The position numbers and the translations under genes are program-made. This document shows positions 8,471-16,370 of a stretch of 64,000 nucleotides of DNA, one piece after another. Numbering within the stretch: position 1 is the stretch's first letter; each line of letters starts with the position of its first letter. Under the pieces are notes generated by a model, which was not told the DNA's origin, did not search any database, and saw only the letters and a list, made by a program, of their open reading frames with translations. Source of the DNA: Hymenobacter busanensis. GTDB taxonomy: Bacteria; Bacteroidota; Bacteroidia; Cytophagales; Hymenobacteraceae. Location of the stretch: assembly GCF_008727865.1 (NCBI RefSeq), contig NZ_VTWU01000003.1:124001-188000 (forward strand), in the 5' to 3' direction.

Positions 8471-8542
8471 TCAGCAACGGCGGAACCACCCCAGCGGCAA
8501 GTAAACTTGCCGCGTCCCCTCCTTCAAAAAGGAGGGGAGCTT
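8471..8542 (-). repeat. Right structured repeat of the DUF559 cassette
   Basis: Read on the minus strand it matches the left repeat at both ends and in GCTGGGGTGGTT. The central hairpin is a different sequence: 8494-8513 forms an 8-bp stem GCGGCAAG with CTTGCCGC around TAAA. So the structure is kept while the sequence changes. The outer 30 nt are identical to the left copy. Confidence 0.85.
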
Positions 8543-8556
8543 ACCGCTCAGGCACA

Positions 8557-8588
8557 AAAAAGCCCGCAGCCGGAGCCGCGGGCTTTTT
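8557..8588 (-). terminator. Rho-independent terminator of nrdB
   Basis: An 11-bp stem pairs AAAAAGCCCGC with GCGGGCTTTTT. On the minus strand it ends in a run of T, 21 nt past the nrdB stop codon. On the plus strand it also ends in five T, so it may work both ways. Confidence 0.85.
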
Positions 8589-8609
8589 CTTTCTCGGCAA
8601 CAAAGCCGG

Positions 8610-9569
8610 TTAAAAATCCTCGTCGAGCGAGAAGGCGTTTTCGGTCCGCTCGCTCATCACGCCGGCTTTCTGGTACTCGGCCACGCGCTTCTCGAAGAAG
8701 TTGGTCTTGCCCTGCAGCGAAATCATTTCCATGAAGTCGAAGGGGTTCGAGGCGTTGTAGATCTTGCGGTAGCCGAGCGACACCAGCAGGCGGTCGGCTA
8801 CAAACTCGATGTACTGCGACATGGCCTTGGCGTTCATCCCAATCAGGTTCACCGGCAGCGCGTCGGTCACAAACTCCTGCTCGATCTGTACCGCGTCGCG
8901 GATGATTTCGTGCACGCGCTCCTCCGAGAGCTTGTTTTGCAGGTAGCTGTAGAGCAGGCAGGCGAAGTCGCAGTGCAGGCCCTCGTCGCGCGAAATCAGC
9001 TCGTTGGAGAAAGTCAGGCCCGGCATCAGGCCGCGCTTCTTCAGCCAGAAGATGGAGCAGAACGAGCCCGAGAAGAAAATGCCCTCCACGGCTGCGAAGG
9101 CAATGATGCGCTCGGCGAAGTTTTCGGAGTTGATCCACTTCAGGGCCCACTCGCCTTTCTTCTTCACGCAGGGCACGGTTTCCAGCGCGTTGAACAGACG
9201 GTCTTTCTCCTGCGGGTTCTTGATGTAGGTGTCGATCAGCAGCGAGTAGGTTTCCGAATGGATATTTTCCATCATGATCTGGAAACCGTAGAAGCAGCGT
9301 GCCTCGGGCATCTGCACTTCCTGCATGAAGTTCACCGCCAGGTTCTCGTTCACGATGCCGTCGGAGGCGGCGAAGAAAGCCAGCACGTGCGAGATGAAGT
9401 GCCGCTCGTTGTCGTTGAGCGAGTCCCAGTCTTTCTGGTCCTGCGAGAGGTCAATTTCCTCGGCCGTCCAGAACGAGGCTTCGGCCTTTTTGTACATCTG
9501 CCACACGTCGTTGTTCTGGATGGGGAACAGCACGAAGCGGTTGGGATTCTCTACAAGAAGCGGTTCCAT
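8610..9569 (-). CDS. nrdB: Ribonucleoside-diphosphate reductase, beta subunit (class Ia)
   Basis: This 319-aa R2 subunit holds the di-iron/tyrosyl-radical cofactor that starts catalysis in NrdA. The ferritin-like fold shows [11 protein letters not shown] with the first Glu ligand, then [19 protein letters not shown]. The motif [20 protein letters not shown] holds the radical Tyr (residue 94) and further iron ligands; this form resembles eukaryotic R2 more than the Escherichia coli one. The start at 9569 ([12 protein letters not shown]) is preferred over an ATG at 9716 because it matches the usual R2 N-terminus. It precedes nrdA but is separated from it by a terminator and the DUF559 cassette. 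Confidence 0.97.
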   Translation of the reverse strand: MEPLLVENPNRFVLFPIQNNDVWQMYKKAEASFWTAEEIDLSQDQKDWDSLNDNERHFISHVLAFFAASDGIVNENLAVNFMQEVQMPEARCFYGFQIMMENIHSETYSLLIDTYIKNPQEKDRLFNALETVPCVKKKGEWALKWINSENFAERIIAFAAVEGIFFSGSFCSIFWLKKRGLMPGLTFSNELISRDEGLHCDFACLLYSYLQNKLSEERVHEIIRDAVQIEQEFVTDALPVNLIGMNAKAMSQYIEFVADRLLVSLGYRKIYNASNPFDFMEMISLQGKTNFFEKRVAEYQKAGVMSERTENAFSLDEDF

Positions 9570-9699
9570 AGGCGGGCAACGGAAAGAAAGAAACGAGAGG
9601 AAAATCCGGTACGGGGCCGGGCAACGGTTGGGCTGCCAACCCCGGTTCAGCAGCAATTGTTTGGGCCGGCCAACACCACAAAAGCGCCCGGCCGAAGAC

Positions 9700-9707
9700 C
9701 AAAGATA
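9700..9707 (-). promoter_or_regulatory. Bacteroidota -7 element for nrdB
   Basis: On the minus strand it reads TATCTTTG, an exact TAnnTTTG match, about 130 nt upstream of the nrdB ATG. The -33 region is weak. Confidence 0.55.
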
Positions 9708-9845
9708 GTCCGGCACACCGAACGAAACCCGCCCTTCGGGGCTTTTTTATGCGTTATGTTTTTGCTATGCCACTGGGCAGCACAGGCGGGCCTTTTTCCC
9801 ATTAAAAGCCAATACATCGGCTAAAAAGCCCATTTTGGGACAAAG

Positions 9846-9885
9846 TTGTCCACATTTCGTGTGTGGAAAATGAAAGTTGTCCACA
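9846..9885. promoter_or_regulatory. Cluster of three DnaA-box-like motifs between nrdB and rplU
   Basis: TTGTCCACA occurs at 9846-9854 and 9877-9885, with TTTTCCACA on the opposite strand at 9862-9870. Each is one base from TTATCCACA. They lie upstream of the nrdB promoter and about 100 nt before the rplU -33 element. A replication-linked control of nrdB is possible. I see no gene in 9570-10040. Confidence 0.4.
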
Positions 9886-9976
9886 AAAATGCTATGCGTG
9901 TATGCGTGTTGCGCGTTCCTGCCTGTAAGCCCAAGAGGCATTTTCGGGGCGAGTGTGTGACGATTAGCGCGTTAGG

Positions 9977-10008
9977 TTTGGTAGTTTAAAAACGAAGGCG
10001 TACTTTTG
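9977..10008 (+). promoter_or_regulatory. Promoter of rplU-rpmA
   Basis: TTTG (9977-9980) and TACTTTTG (10001-10008) match the Bacteroidota -33 and -7 elements with a 20-nt spacer. They are 33 nt ahead of the rplU ATG. This is the best promoter in the window. Confidence 0.8.
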
Positions 10009-10040
10009 CCTTCCATTTTCAGAAACCCCGCGGAGAACCG

Positions 10041-10349
10041 ATGTACGCAATCGTAGACATAGCCGGCAAGCAGACGAAAGTCGAAGCCAACAAATTTGTG
10101 TACGCCCACAAGCTGGCCGGCAACGTCGGCGACTCAGTAGAGTTGGGCAATGTACTGCTGACCGATAACAACGGCAGCCTGAACGTAGGCGCCCCGTTTT
10201 TGGCAGGCGTAAAAGTAACGGGCACCATCCTGGCCCACGTACGTGGCGACAAGACGATTGTCTTCAAGAAGAAGCGTCGTAAGGGCTACAAGAAGCTCAA
10301 CACGCACCGCCAGGACTACACCAAAGTAATGATCAACAGCATCGGCTAA
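10041..10349 (+). CDS. rplU: 50S ribosomal protein L21
   Basis: The 102-aa protein starts MYAIVDIAGKQTKVEANKFV, the standard L21 opening, and ends in the family signature with KKRRKGYKKLNTHRQDYTKV (residues about 76-95), which contacts 23S rRNA. Length and order, followed by rpmA, are typical. It has its own consensus promoter and starts the operon. Confidence 0.98.
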   Translation: MYAIVDIAGKQTKVEANKFVYAHKLAGNVGDSVELGNVLLTDNNGSLNVGAPFLAGVKVTGTILAHVRGDKTIVFKKKRRKGYKKLNTHRQDYTKVMINSIG

Positions 10350-10354
10350 TAAAC

Positions 10355-10452
10355 AGCTATTGGCTGATGGCTATTGGCTGTTGGCTGCTGTTTCAGTACC
10401 GAGCTTTTTCCAGAACCCTAGCTACTAGCCAACCGCTAACAGCTAACAGCTC
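10355..10452. repeat. Imperfect inverted repeats in the rplU-rpmA spacer
   Basis: The left part (10355-10390) is built of GCTATTGGCTG and GCTGTTGGCTG units. The right part (10419-10452) reads, inverted, as GAGCTGTTAGCTGTTAGCGG and onward. The two are imperfectly complementary over about 32 nt. The type looks like a dispersed intergenic repeat and could fold between the two ribosomal genes. Confidence 0.6.
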
Positions 10453-10461
10453 CCTAAAAAA

Positions 10462-10740
10462 ATGGCTCACAAGAAAGGCGTAGGCTCTTCCAACAACGGC
10501 CGCGAGTCGCATTCCAAGCGCTTGGGCGTGAAAATTTACGGTGGTCAGTCGGTTATTTCCGGCAACATCATCGTGCGTCAGCGTGGCACCAAGCACCACC
10601 CCGGCCAGAACGTCGGCATCGGCAAAGACCACACCCTGTTCGCCCTCGTGGACGGCACGGTGCAGTTCCGCAAGGGCCGCATGGACCGCTCGTTCGTAGT
10701 GGTTGTTCCGGCTACGGAAGCGGTAGAAGCTGCTGCATAA
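10462..10740 (+). CDS. rpmA: 50S ribosomal protein L27
   Basis: The 92-aa protein starts [20 protein letters not shown] and contains [20 protein letters not shown], both diagnostic for L27, whose N-terminal tail reaches the peptidyl-transferase centre. There is no cleavable N-terminal extension of the Firmicutes type. It is the second gene of the rplU operon and is followed by a strong terminator. Confidence 0.98.
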   Translation: MAHKKGVGSSNNGRESHSKRLGVKIYGGQSVISGNIIVRQRGTKHHPGQNVGIGKDHTLFALVDGTVQFRKGRMDRSFVVVVPATEAVEAAA

Positions 10741-10765
10741 GTAGCCGCTCCTTACCAGACTTAAG

Positions 10766-10792
10766 AAAGCCCGCTTCGGCGGGCTTTTTTGC
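10766..10792 (+). terminator. Rho-independent terminator after rpmA
   Basis: AAAGCCCGC and GCGGGCTTT form the stem around a short TTCG-type loop, followed by a T-run. It lies 26 nt after the rpmA stop. Confidence 0.9.
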
Positions 10793-10834
10793 GTTCGGAA
10801 AGATGGTGTCGCTGCCGGAGCAGACGAGCGTTAC

Positions 10835-11626
10835 TCAATGCCCGGCCCAGGTGTCATCGGCGGCGGGCTCCAGGGCGTAAAGCACCGGGCGGCTGGGGCT
10901 GGCATCGAGCTCCAGCATGGTGACTTGCAGGTTGAGCAGGTAGAGGCCGTCGGCAATAGAATCGGGCACGAAGATGAGCTCGGTAATGGTAGCGTGGGGG
11001 CGCAACGGCGCCGGGTACTGCCAAAACGCGTGGTGCGCGGCCAGCACGCCGTTGTCCAACTCTCGGTCGACGCTGGGCAGGTCGAGCAGCAGGTGCTCGA
11101 TGCCTTGGGCCACGAGGTAGTCGGCCAACTCGGCGGTAATGTAAGGCGGGTTGGTGCCGGAATATTGCCGGGTGCGCTTGGCGGTTTCGTTGGGCAGTGT
11201 GCGCAGCACCAGGGCTTCGGGCGGCGCGGCGGCAGCTTCAATGAACGGCTGCACGTCGGCCAGTTCCACTACGTAGTCGCCGTTGGGGCGCGGGCGCGGG
11301 GCTACCGAAATCAGCTGGGCCACGAACAGAAAGCGCGTGAGGCAGCGCGGCAGTGTGGCGGCAGGGTCGGGGCTGATGTGGCCGTAGCACTCGGTGTGGG
11401 TGCCGTTGCCGTGGGGCGTGAGGTGCACGCGCTTGTAGTTGGTGCTGCCGCCCTCGGCCACCGAGCCCACAAAGTCGCCCACCCGGATGACGTCGATTTC
11501 CACCGGCTCGGCCCAGAAGCAGTTGACCTGATCGGGGCCGGGCGCGAGGGGCAGGGCAATATCCAGCGGTGCGGCCGGGTTGAAACGGTAGGTCTGGCCG
11601 TGGTAGGTGAGGGTGGTAGTGAGCAT
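10835..11626 (-). CDS. Cyclase-family (kynurenine formamidase-like) protein
   Basis: The 263-aa product fits the metal-dependent cyclase family that includes kynurenine formamidase (PF04199 type). The metal-binding region reads HGNGTHTECYGHI, a variant of the canonical HxGTHxDxPxH: Glu replaces Asp, Pro is absent, and the first His is one residue further from GTH. Further family marks are GTNPPYITAELADYLVAQGI and LLLDLPSVDRELDNG. A hydrolytic amide or ester substrate is likely, but the altered motif argues against simply calling it KynB. The ATG at 11626 (MLTTTLTYHGQ) is preferred to one seven codons upstream because the fold begins there. No pathway partner is adjacent. Confidence 0.8.
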   Translation of the reverse strand: MLTTTLTYHGQTYRFNPAAPLDIALPLAPGPDQVNCFWAEPVEIDVIRVGDFVGSVAEGGSTNYKRVHLTPHGNGTHTECYGHISPDPAATLPRCLTRFLFVAQLISVAPRPRPNGDYVVELADVQPFIEAAAAPPEALVLRTLPNETAKRTRQYSGTNPPYITAELADYLVAQGIEHLLLDLPSVDRELDNGVLAAHHAFWQYPAPLRPHATITELIFVPDSIADGLYLLNLQVTMLELDASPSRPVLYALEPAADDTWAGH

Positions 11627-11759
11627 GGGTTGGCAGATTAGCGCCACAAGAAAGCGAATGAATGTGCTTGTTGATGAACAAGCAGCTCGGTCTGCCCCGT
11701 CCCCTTACCGGGTAACACCGCCTCGGCTTACAGCGCCGAAATGTTGTGGTAGGGCGCAG

Positions 11760-12449
11760 TTACGGCACCATCGGGGCTTCCGTAGCGAAGTCGGAAGCCA
11801 AGGCGTTGAGGATGCGGCTGACTTCGGCGGCGTGGCTGTAGACCATGAAATGCGTGCCGCCTTCGATGAGGTATTCCACCTTGCGCGGACCGGGCGGGAA
11901 TATCCGGTCGTGGGTGCCCAGGATTTGCACGGCCGAGCCCACGTCGCGGCTGTCCCAGCGGAACAAACTACGGATGGCCCAGCGGGTGTAGCGCGGCTCC
12001 TGTTCGTTGAGAATCTGCTTAAACAGCGCGTACTCCTCGCCGTTGTTGACGCCAAAGTACCACTGGCCGATTCGCGGGAACCAGCGCAGCACCTGCGGCG
12101 GTACCCAGTTTTGCACGCCGGTGGCCCGAATCAACCTCAGCAGGGGCGGCAGGGCTCCAGCTTCGGGAATACTCGATACCAAAGCCACCAGCGCCAGCGG
12201 CCGCAAGCGCGCTATTTCCAGCGCCACGGTGCCCCCAAACGATACGCCCACCAGCCAGCACCGCTCGTCGAGGGGAATGGGCTCGGCCATGCGCGCGGCG
12301 TAGGCAGGCAGGGACTCGTCGGGGTCGGCGGGCTGGAGCCAGTGCAGCACGTGCACGGTGCCACGCAGGGTGAGGCGGGTGAAAATCCGCTCGTCGGCAC
12401 CGAGGCCGGGAATGAGGTAGAAAACGGGTTGTGGGGAGGCGTCGGGCAT
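11760..12449 (-). CDS. Alpha/beta-hydrolase
   Basis: The 229-aa protein shows the nucleophile elbow GVSFGG near residue 70, preceded by IPGLGADERIFTRL, the oxyanion-side strand. A late segment ILGTHDRIFPPG supplies the Asp and EGGTHFMVY the His of the triad. No signal peptide is present, so it is cytoplasmic. It starts 6 nt after the stop of the upstream gene at 12456-12914, so the two are probably co-transcribed. The substrate cannot be told from sequence; small esters are plausible. Confidence 0.85.
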   Translation of the reverse strand: MPDASPQPVFYLIPGLGADERIFTRLTLRGTVHVLHWLQPADPDESLPAYAARMAEPIPLDERCWLVGVSFGGTVALEIARLRPLALVALVSSIPEAGALPPLLRLIRATGVQNWVPPQVLRWFPRIGQWYFGVNNGEEYALFKQILNEQEPRYTRWAIRSLFRWDSRDVGSAVQILGTHDRIFPPGPRKVEYLIEGGTHFMVYSHAAEVSRILNALASDFATEAPMVP

Positions 12450-12455
12450 TGCCGG

Positions 12456-12914
12456 TCAGGCGTCGAGGCGGCGGTAGATGCCTTCGAGGTAAAACACGTT
12501 GTCGGCGGCGGCACGCTCGGCGCTGTCGTCGCCGTCTTCTTCGCTATCGTCCTCGTCGGCTTCAAACTCGTCTTCGTCGGCGGGGTAGGTGAAAGAGAGC
12601 TTCAGGGCGAGGCCGGGCAGCTCTACGGGCACGCGGTCTTCGCTTGTGTATTCAATCAGGCACGGGCGCGGGGCGTGGGCCAGGGCATCGGCTACTTCTT
12701 CCTGCAGTTCGCCCGCGCGCGGGCCGGCCTGGCGCAGTATCACGTCGAGACTGGCGAAGGGCAAGCCCAGGTGAAAGAAGTAGAGCTGCTGATCGAATAT
12801 GGTGGTGGCCCACACCGTCACGTCGTCGGAATTGTCGAACACGATGGCGCGGATGGTGATTTCCTCCACGAAAAAATCGGCTCCGTATTCGACGGCGTCA
12901 ATCAGGCGTTGCAT
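12456..12914 (-). CDS. Hypothetical acidic protein, 152 aa
   Basis: No family is recognised. Residues 1-110 look like a compact alpha/beta domain (MQRLIDAVEYGADFFVEEI, then VTVWATTIFDQQLYFFHLGL). Then comes a low-complexity acidic linker DEDEFEADEDDSEEDGDD (about residues 113-130) and a short tail VFYLEGIYRRLDA. It is cytoplasmic by appearance. It is the first gene of a probable two-gene unit with the alpha/beta-hydrolase. No clear promoter was found in 12915-13090. Confidence 0.7.
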   Translation of the reverse strand: MQRLIDAVEYGADFFVEEITIRAIVFDNSDDVTVWATTIFDQQLYFFHLGLPFASLDVILRQAGPRAGELQEEVADALAHAPRPCLIEYTSEDRVPVELPGLALKLSFTYPADEDEFEADEDDSEEDGDDSAERAAADNVFYLEGIYRRLDA

Positions 12915-13090
12915 GCGGGAAGGGGTACGCGGTGAGGGGAGTTACGGGAGGAATGTACGCGGTTGCGGGCAAGGAGTAAACCTTTGCGGGCAACAGCGGC
13001 TCCATAACCGACAATAATTTCGGGTTAACCTCCTGTTTTGCTGGGTGTCACGAACGAGCTGCCGCCGATATTTATCCATGGAGGAATGCG

Positions 13091-14263
13091 CTACGAGGCA
13101 CTGCCGGCGCTCGGAACCGAGGCCGGTGCTTCCAGAAACAGCTCCAGCGTAATCTGGTCGGCCAGGAGCTTGCCGCGGTCCGTCAGGCGCAGCACGTCGC
13201 CCGTGAGCGTGGCCCAGCCATCGTGCTGCAGCTGCGCGAGGTAGGCCGGGTGCCGGGCCGCCAGGTCGATGCCGAGGTGCTGGCGCAAGTAGGCCAGGTT
13301 ACAGCCGGCGGAGGTGCGCAGGCTGGTCATCAGGTACTCGTTGGCACGGTCGGTGGGCGAGAGGGCCTCGTGGGTGGCGGGCAGCTCGTGGCGCTCCAGC
13401 ACGGCCTGCACGTACTGGGTGTTGCTGGCCACGGTGTACTGCCGGCTCTGTCCGTCGGAGGAATGGGCGCTGGGGCCAAGGCCGAGGTAGGGAACCCCCT
13501 GCCAGTAGCTAGAGTTGTGGCGCGAGTGGTGGCCGGGCCGGGCGAAGTTGCTGATTTCGTATTGCTCGTACCCGTGCGCGGCGCTGGTTTCAAGCAGCAT
13601 CTCAAACTGGCGGGCCACAAACTCGTCGGGCGCGGCGCGGAACAAGCCCTTGCGCTCCTGGCGGCCAAACACCGTTTGGGGCTCTACCGTGAGAGCGTAG
13701 CACGACAGGTGCGGCGCCTGCAGGGCCACGGCCTCACGCAAGTCGTGCTGCCAGATGCCATGGTCGCCGTCGGCCGTCGGCACGCCGTAAATCAGGTCGA
13801 TGCTGATGTTGGCGAAGCCCGCGTCCTGGGCCGTGAGCACCGAGCGGCGCGACTCGTCGGCTGAGTGGGCACGGTTCATCAGGCGCAAATGCGGCTCGTG
13901 GAAGCTCTGCAGGCCGATGCTCAGGCGGTTGACGGGCGAGGCTGCCAGCTCGTGCAGCTTCGCGCGAGTGAGGTCGTCGGGGTTGGCTTCGAGGGTGATT
14001 TCGGCGCCGGCTGCCACCGGGAAGTAGCGGTAAATGGCTTCGAAGAGTGTTGTCAGCTCGGCCGCCGTGAGCAACGACGGCGTACCGCCGCCGAAGTAAA
14101 TCGTGCTCAGCTCGGCACCGCCGAGGTAGTCGCGGCGCAGGGACATTTCGCGCACCAAGGCCTCCACCACCTGCCCCTTGCGCCCCAGCGCGGTGCTGAA
14201 GTGGAAGTCGCAGTAGTGGCAGGCTTGCTTGCAGAAGGGAATATGAAGGTAAAGGCCGGCCAC
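13091..14263 (-). CDS. hemW: Radical SAM heme chaperone HemW
   Basis: The 390-aa protein carries the radical-SAM cluster motif as C11, C15 and C18 in LHIPFCKQACHYCDFH, followed by the HemW-type YFGGGTPSLL and the SAM-binding GLQSFHEPHLRLMNRAHS. The segment SSYWQGVPYLGLGPSAHS is a family hallmark. HemW inserts heme into haem enzymes and is often misnamed oxygen-independent coproporphyrinogen oxidase; the true HemN has an extra Cys in CxxxCxxCxC, absent here. The end, with LRLTDRGKLLADQIT, is the C-terminal winged-helix-like part. It is divergent from the outer-membrane protein at 14408. Confidence 0.93.
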   Translation of the reverse strand: MAGLYLHIPFCKQACHYCDFHFSTALGRKGQVVEALVREMSLRRDYLGGAELSTIYFGGGTPSLLTAAELTTLFEAIYRYFPVAAGAEITLEANPDDLTRAKLHELAASPVNRLSIGLQSFHEPHLRLMNRAHSADESRRSVLTAQDAGFANISIDLIYGVPTADGDHGIWQHDLREAVALQAPHLSCYALTVEPQTVFGRQERKGLFRAAPDEFVARQFEMLLETSAAHGYEQYEISNFARPGHHSRHNSSYWQGVPYLGLGPSAHSSDGQSRQYTVASNTQYVQAVLERHELPATHEALSPTDRANEYLMTSLRTSAGCNLAYLRQHLGIDLAARHPAYLAQLQHDGWATLTGDVLRLTDRGKLLADQITLELFLEAPASVPSAGSAS

Positions 14264-14407
14264 GCGGAGGGGATGTCGTAAGATTGCGCAACAGCAGCGC
14301 GGCCGACGGAGTTCGGCCGGGGCGGTTTTGGGCTTCTAGCCCGCAAATCCAGCCTCCAGTTCATTGCTTGAAATGAAAACCGCGGCCGCTGCGTTACGAG
14401 CCTGTAA

Positions 14408-16279
14408 ATGTACACCCGCGTTCTGCTCTTCTGGGGGTTGCTGGTGAGCCTGCTGAGCGGGCTGACGCGGGCGCATGCCCAAACCACGTCGCCGGTAGCC
14501 ACGCCCAACCTGCCCCCCACGCAGGCGCCGCCCGTGCCGCCGCGCCCCGCCCGGCCCGATTCGGTGCGCGCCACGCAGCGCCGCCTGCCGCCGGCCGCGC
14601 CCAAGCACCTGCGTTTCGAAACCGAAGCCGCCGACCAGGCGCTGCTGCGCCGCTACCGCCCGCGCCTCGTGGCCGCCGACACACTGGCGGCCCTGCGCAC
14701 GGTGCGCGAGCTGGTGCTGGCCTTGCAGACCGATGCCTATCTCACGGCCTCGGCCGACGAGCTGCGCTGGCGCGGCGACACGCTGGTGGCGCGGCTCTAC
14801 GTGGGCGAGGCGTTTCGGTGGGCGCGGCTGCAGCGCGGCAACGTGGGCGACGATTTGCTGGGCCGCACCGGCTTTCGGGAGCGGGTGTACCGCAGCCAGC
14901 CCTTCGGCCCCGCCGATCTGGCCCGGCTGCAGTCGCGCATTCTGGAAGAAGCCGAAAACGCGGGTTACCCCTTCGCGCAGGTGCGGCTCGATTCGGTGCA
15001 GCTGACCACCAACGAAGTAGCCGCCACCCTCGCCGTCGACCGCGGTCCGGTGGTGGTGTTTGATTCGCTGCAGATTGTGGGCAAGACCAAGATTCGGCCC
15101 CGCTTTCTGATTCGCTACCTCCAGATCGAGCCCAACCAGCCCTATAGTCAGCAACGCGTGGATGCCGCCGCCCGGCTGCTGCGCCAGCTGCCCTATTTGC
15201 AGCTGCGCGCCGAGCCCGAGGTGCGCTTCGCCCGCGGCAAGGCCCGCGTGTACCTCGCCCTCGACGACCGCAACGCCAACCAATTCGACGCCATTGTGGG
15301 CGTGCTGCCGAACAACAACACCGCGCCCGGCCAGAAGAAGGTGCAGATTACCGGCGACGTGACGCTGAACCTGCGCAACCTCGGCGGCACCGGCAAGCAG
15401 CTGGGTCTGCAGTGGCGCAAGGTGGAGGCCGCCTCGCAGGTGCTTGATGCGGGCTACCAGCACCCCAACTTTTTCGGCTCGCCGCTGGACCTGGGTGCCA
15501 CCTTCAACTTGTTCAAGCAGAGCGACGATTTTCTGACGCTGCGCCCGCGCCTGCAGGTGGGCTACGCGGCTTCGCGGGCGGGTCGGCTGAGCGTGTTTGT
15601 GGAGCAGCGCAACTCCCGCCTGCTCGATACCACGCTCTACAAGCTCACCGTGCTGCCCGACAACGTCGACTCGCGCTACACCGGCTACGGCCTCGACTAC
15701 GCCCTTACCCTCCTCGACGACCCGTATTTCCCGCGCCGCGGCTGGCTGCTCACCGGACAAGGCGCGGTGGGGACCAAGGTCATCAGCAAGAACACCGACA
15801 TCAAGCCCGAGCTGTACGATGGCCTACCGCTGCGTTCCACCCAAATCAGCCTGAGCGGGCGCGTGGAACGCTACATGCGCCTGGGCAAGCAAAGCGTGCT
15901 GCTGGCTCGCGTGCGCGGCGAGGCCTTGTTCAACCAACGCCTGTTCCTCAACGACTTATTTCGCCTCGGCGGTCTGGCCACGCTGCGCGGTTTCAACGAG
16001 CTGGATTTCTACGCCGCCCAATACGGCGTGAGCACCGTGGAACTGCGCCAGTTCACCGGCCCCGAAGCCTATTTTTTCCTTTTCGCCGACCAGGCCTACC
16101 TGCGCCGGGGCCTGCCCGACCAGCCCGGCGAAGACGCGCCCACCGGCCTGGGTGCGGGGCTGAGCTTCCGCACCGGCGCGGGCGTGTTTCAGTTCGTGTA
16201 TTCGGTGGGCCGCACCAACAGCCAGCCGTTTGCCTTCGGCGCTTCCAAAATTCACTTTGGCATTACCAGCCGGTTTTGA
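14408..16279 (+). CDS. BamA/TamA-family outer-membrane protein
   Basis: The 623-aa precursor has a signal peptide (MYTRVLLFWGLLVSLLSGLT, cut near AHAQ) and a Pro-rich linker. POTRA-like modules follow around residues 85-270 (GDDLLGRTGFRERVYRSQPF; VVFDSLQIVGKTKIRPRFLI). A 16-strand-type barrel fills the rest, with LNDLFRLGGLATLRGFNELD near the lid region. The last residues FGITSRF end in Phe, as BAM substrates do. Only about two POTRA domains are present, so TamA-like or an accessory Omp85 protein is likelier than the essential BamA. It shares no operon; hemW lies divergently. Confidence 0.88.
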   Translation: MYTRVLLFWGLLVSLLSGLTRAHAQTTSPVATPNLPPTQAPPVPPRPARPDSVRATQRRLPPAAPKHLRFETEAADQALLRRYRPRLVAADTLAALRTVRELVLALQTDAYLTASADELRWRGDTLVARLYVGEAFRWARLQRGNVGDDLLGRTGFRERVYRSQPFGPADLARLQSRILEEAENAGYPFAQVRLDSVQLTTNEVAATLAVDRGPVVVFDSLQIVGKTKIRPRFLIRYLQIEPNQPYSQQRVDAAARLLRQLPYLQLRAEPEVRFARGKARVYLALDDRNANQFDAIVGVLPNNNTAPGQKKVQITGDVTLNLRNLGGTGKQLGLQWRKVEAASQVLDAGYQHPNFFGSPLDLGATFNLFKQSDDFLTLRPRLQVGYAASRAGRLSVFVEQRNSRLLDTTLYKLTVLPDNVDSRYTGYGLDYALTLLDDPYFPRRGWLLTGQGAVGTKVISKNTDIKPELYDGLPLRSTQISLSGRVERYMRLGKQSVLLARVRGEALFNQRLFLNDLFRLGGLATLRGFNELDFYAAQYGVSTVELRQFTGPEAYFFLFADQAYLRRGLPDQPGEDAPTGLGAGLSFRTGAGVFQFVYSVGRTNSQPFAFGASKIHFGITSRF

Positions 16280-16292
16280 GCAGCCGTAACAC

Positions 16293-16327
16293 AACCGGTC
16301 CCGCTGGGCGAACCAACGGGACCGGTT
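16293..16327. terminator. Hairpin between convergent genes
   Basis: AACCGGTCCCG and its exact complement make an 11-bp stem with a 13-nt loop between the barrel gene and the esterase gene. No T-run follows on either strand, so termination is likely but not certain. Confidence 0.55.
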
Positions 16328-16370
16328 AAGGTAGGAGCCGACCAAACGCGGCTTTCTGACCCGAAAGCAG

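Larger units (their letters stand above)
7932..8546. mobile_element. Putative DUF559 cassette with structured inverted terminal repeats
   Basis: A single DUF559 nuclease gene is bracketed by 72-nt imperfect inverted repeats at 7949-8020 and 8471-8542. GGTAAGCT at 7932-7939 and its complement at 8539-8546 suggest the ends may reach slightly further. The unit sits between nrdB and nrdA. The layout, one small gene between palindromic ends, recalls RAYT/REP units and minimal insertion sequences, but DUF559 is a Vsr/PD-(D/E)XK-like nuclease fold and not a known transposase. No target-site duplication is obvious. Mobility is inference. Confidence 0.55.

Noticed and set aside
7932-8546. Classical insertion sequence
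   Set aside because: No transposase of a known class and no clear target duplication; kept only as a putative mobile cassette.
9846-9885. Replication origin
   Set aside because: Only three imperfect DnaA-like boxes, no AT-rich unwinding region and no dnaA or dnaN nearby.
7656-10040. NrdR boxes near the nrd genes
   Set aside because: I looked for paired ACACWATATATWGTGT-type boxes and saw none.
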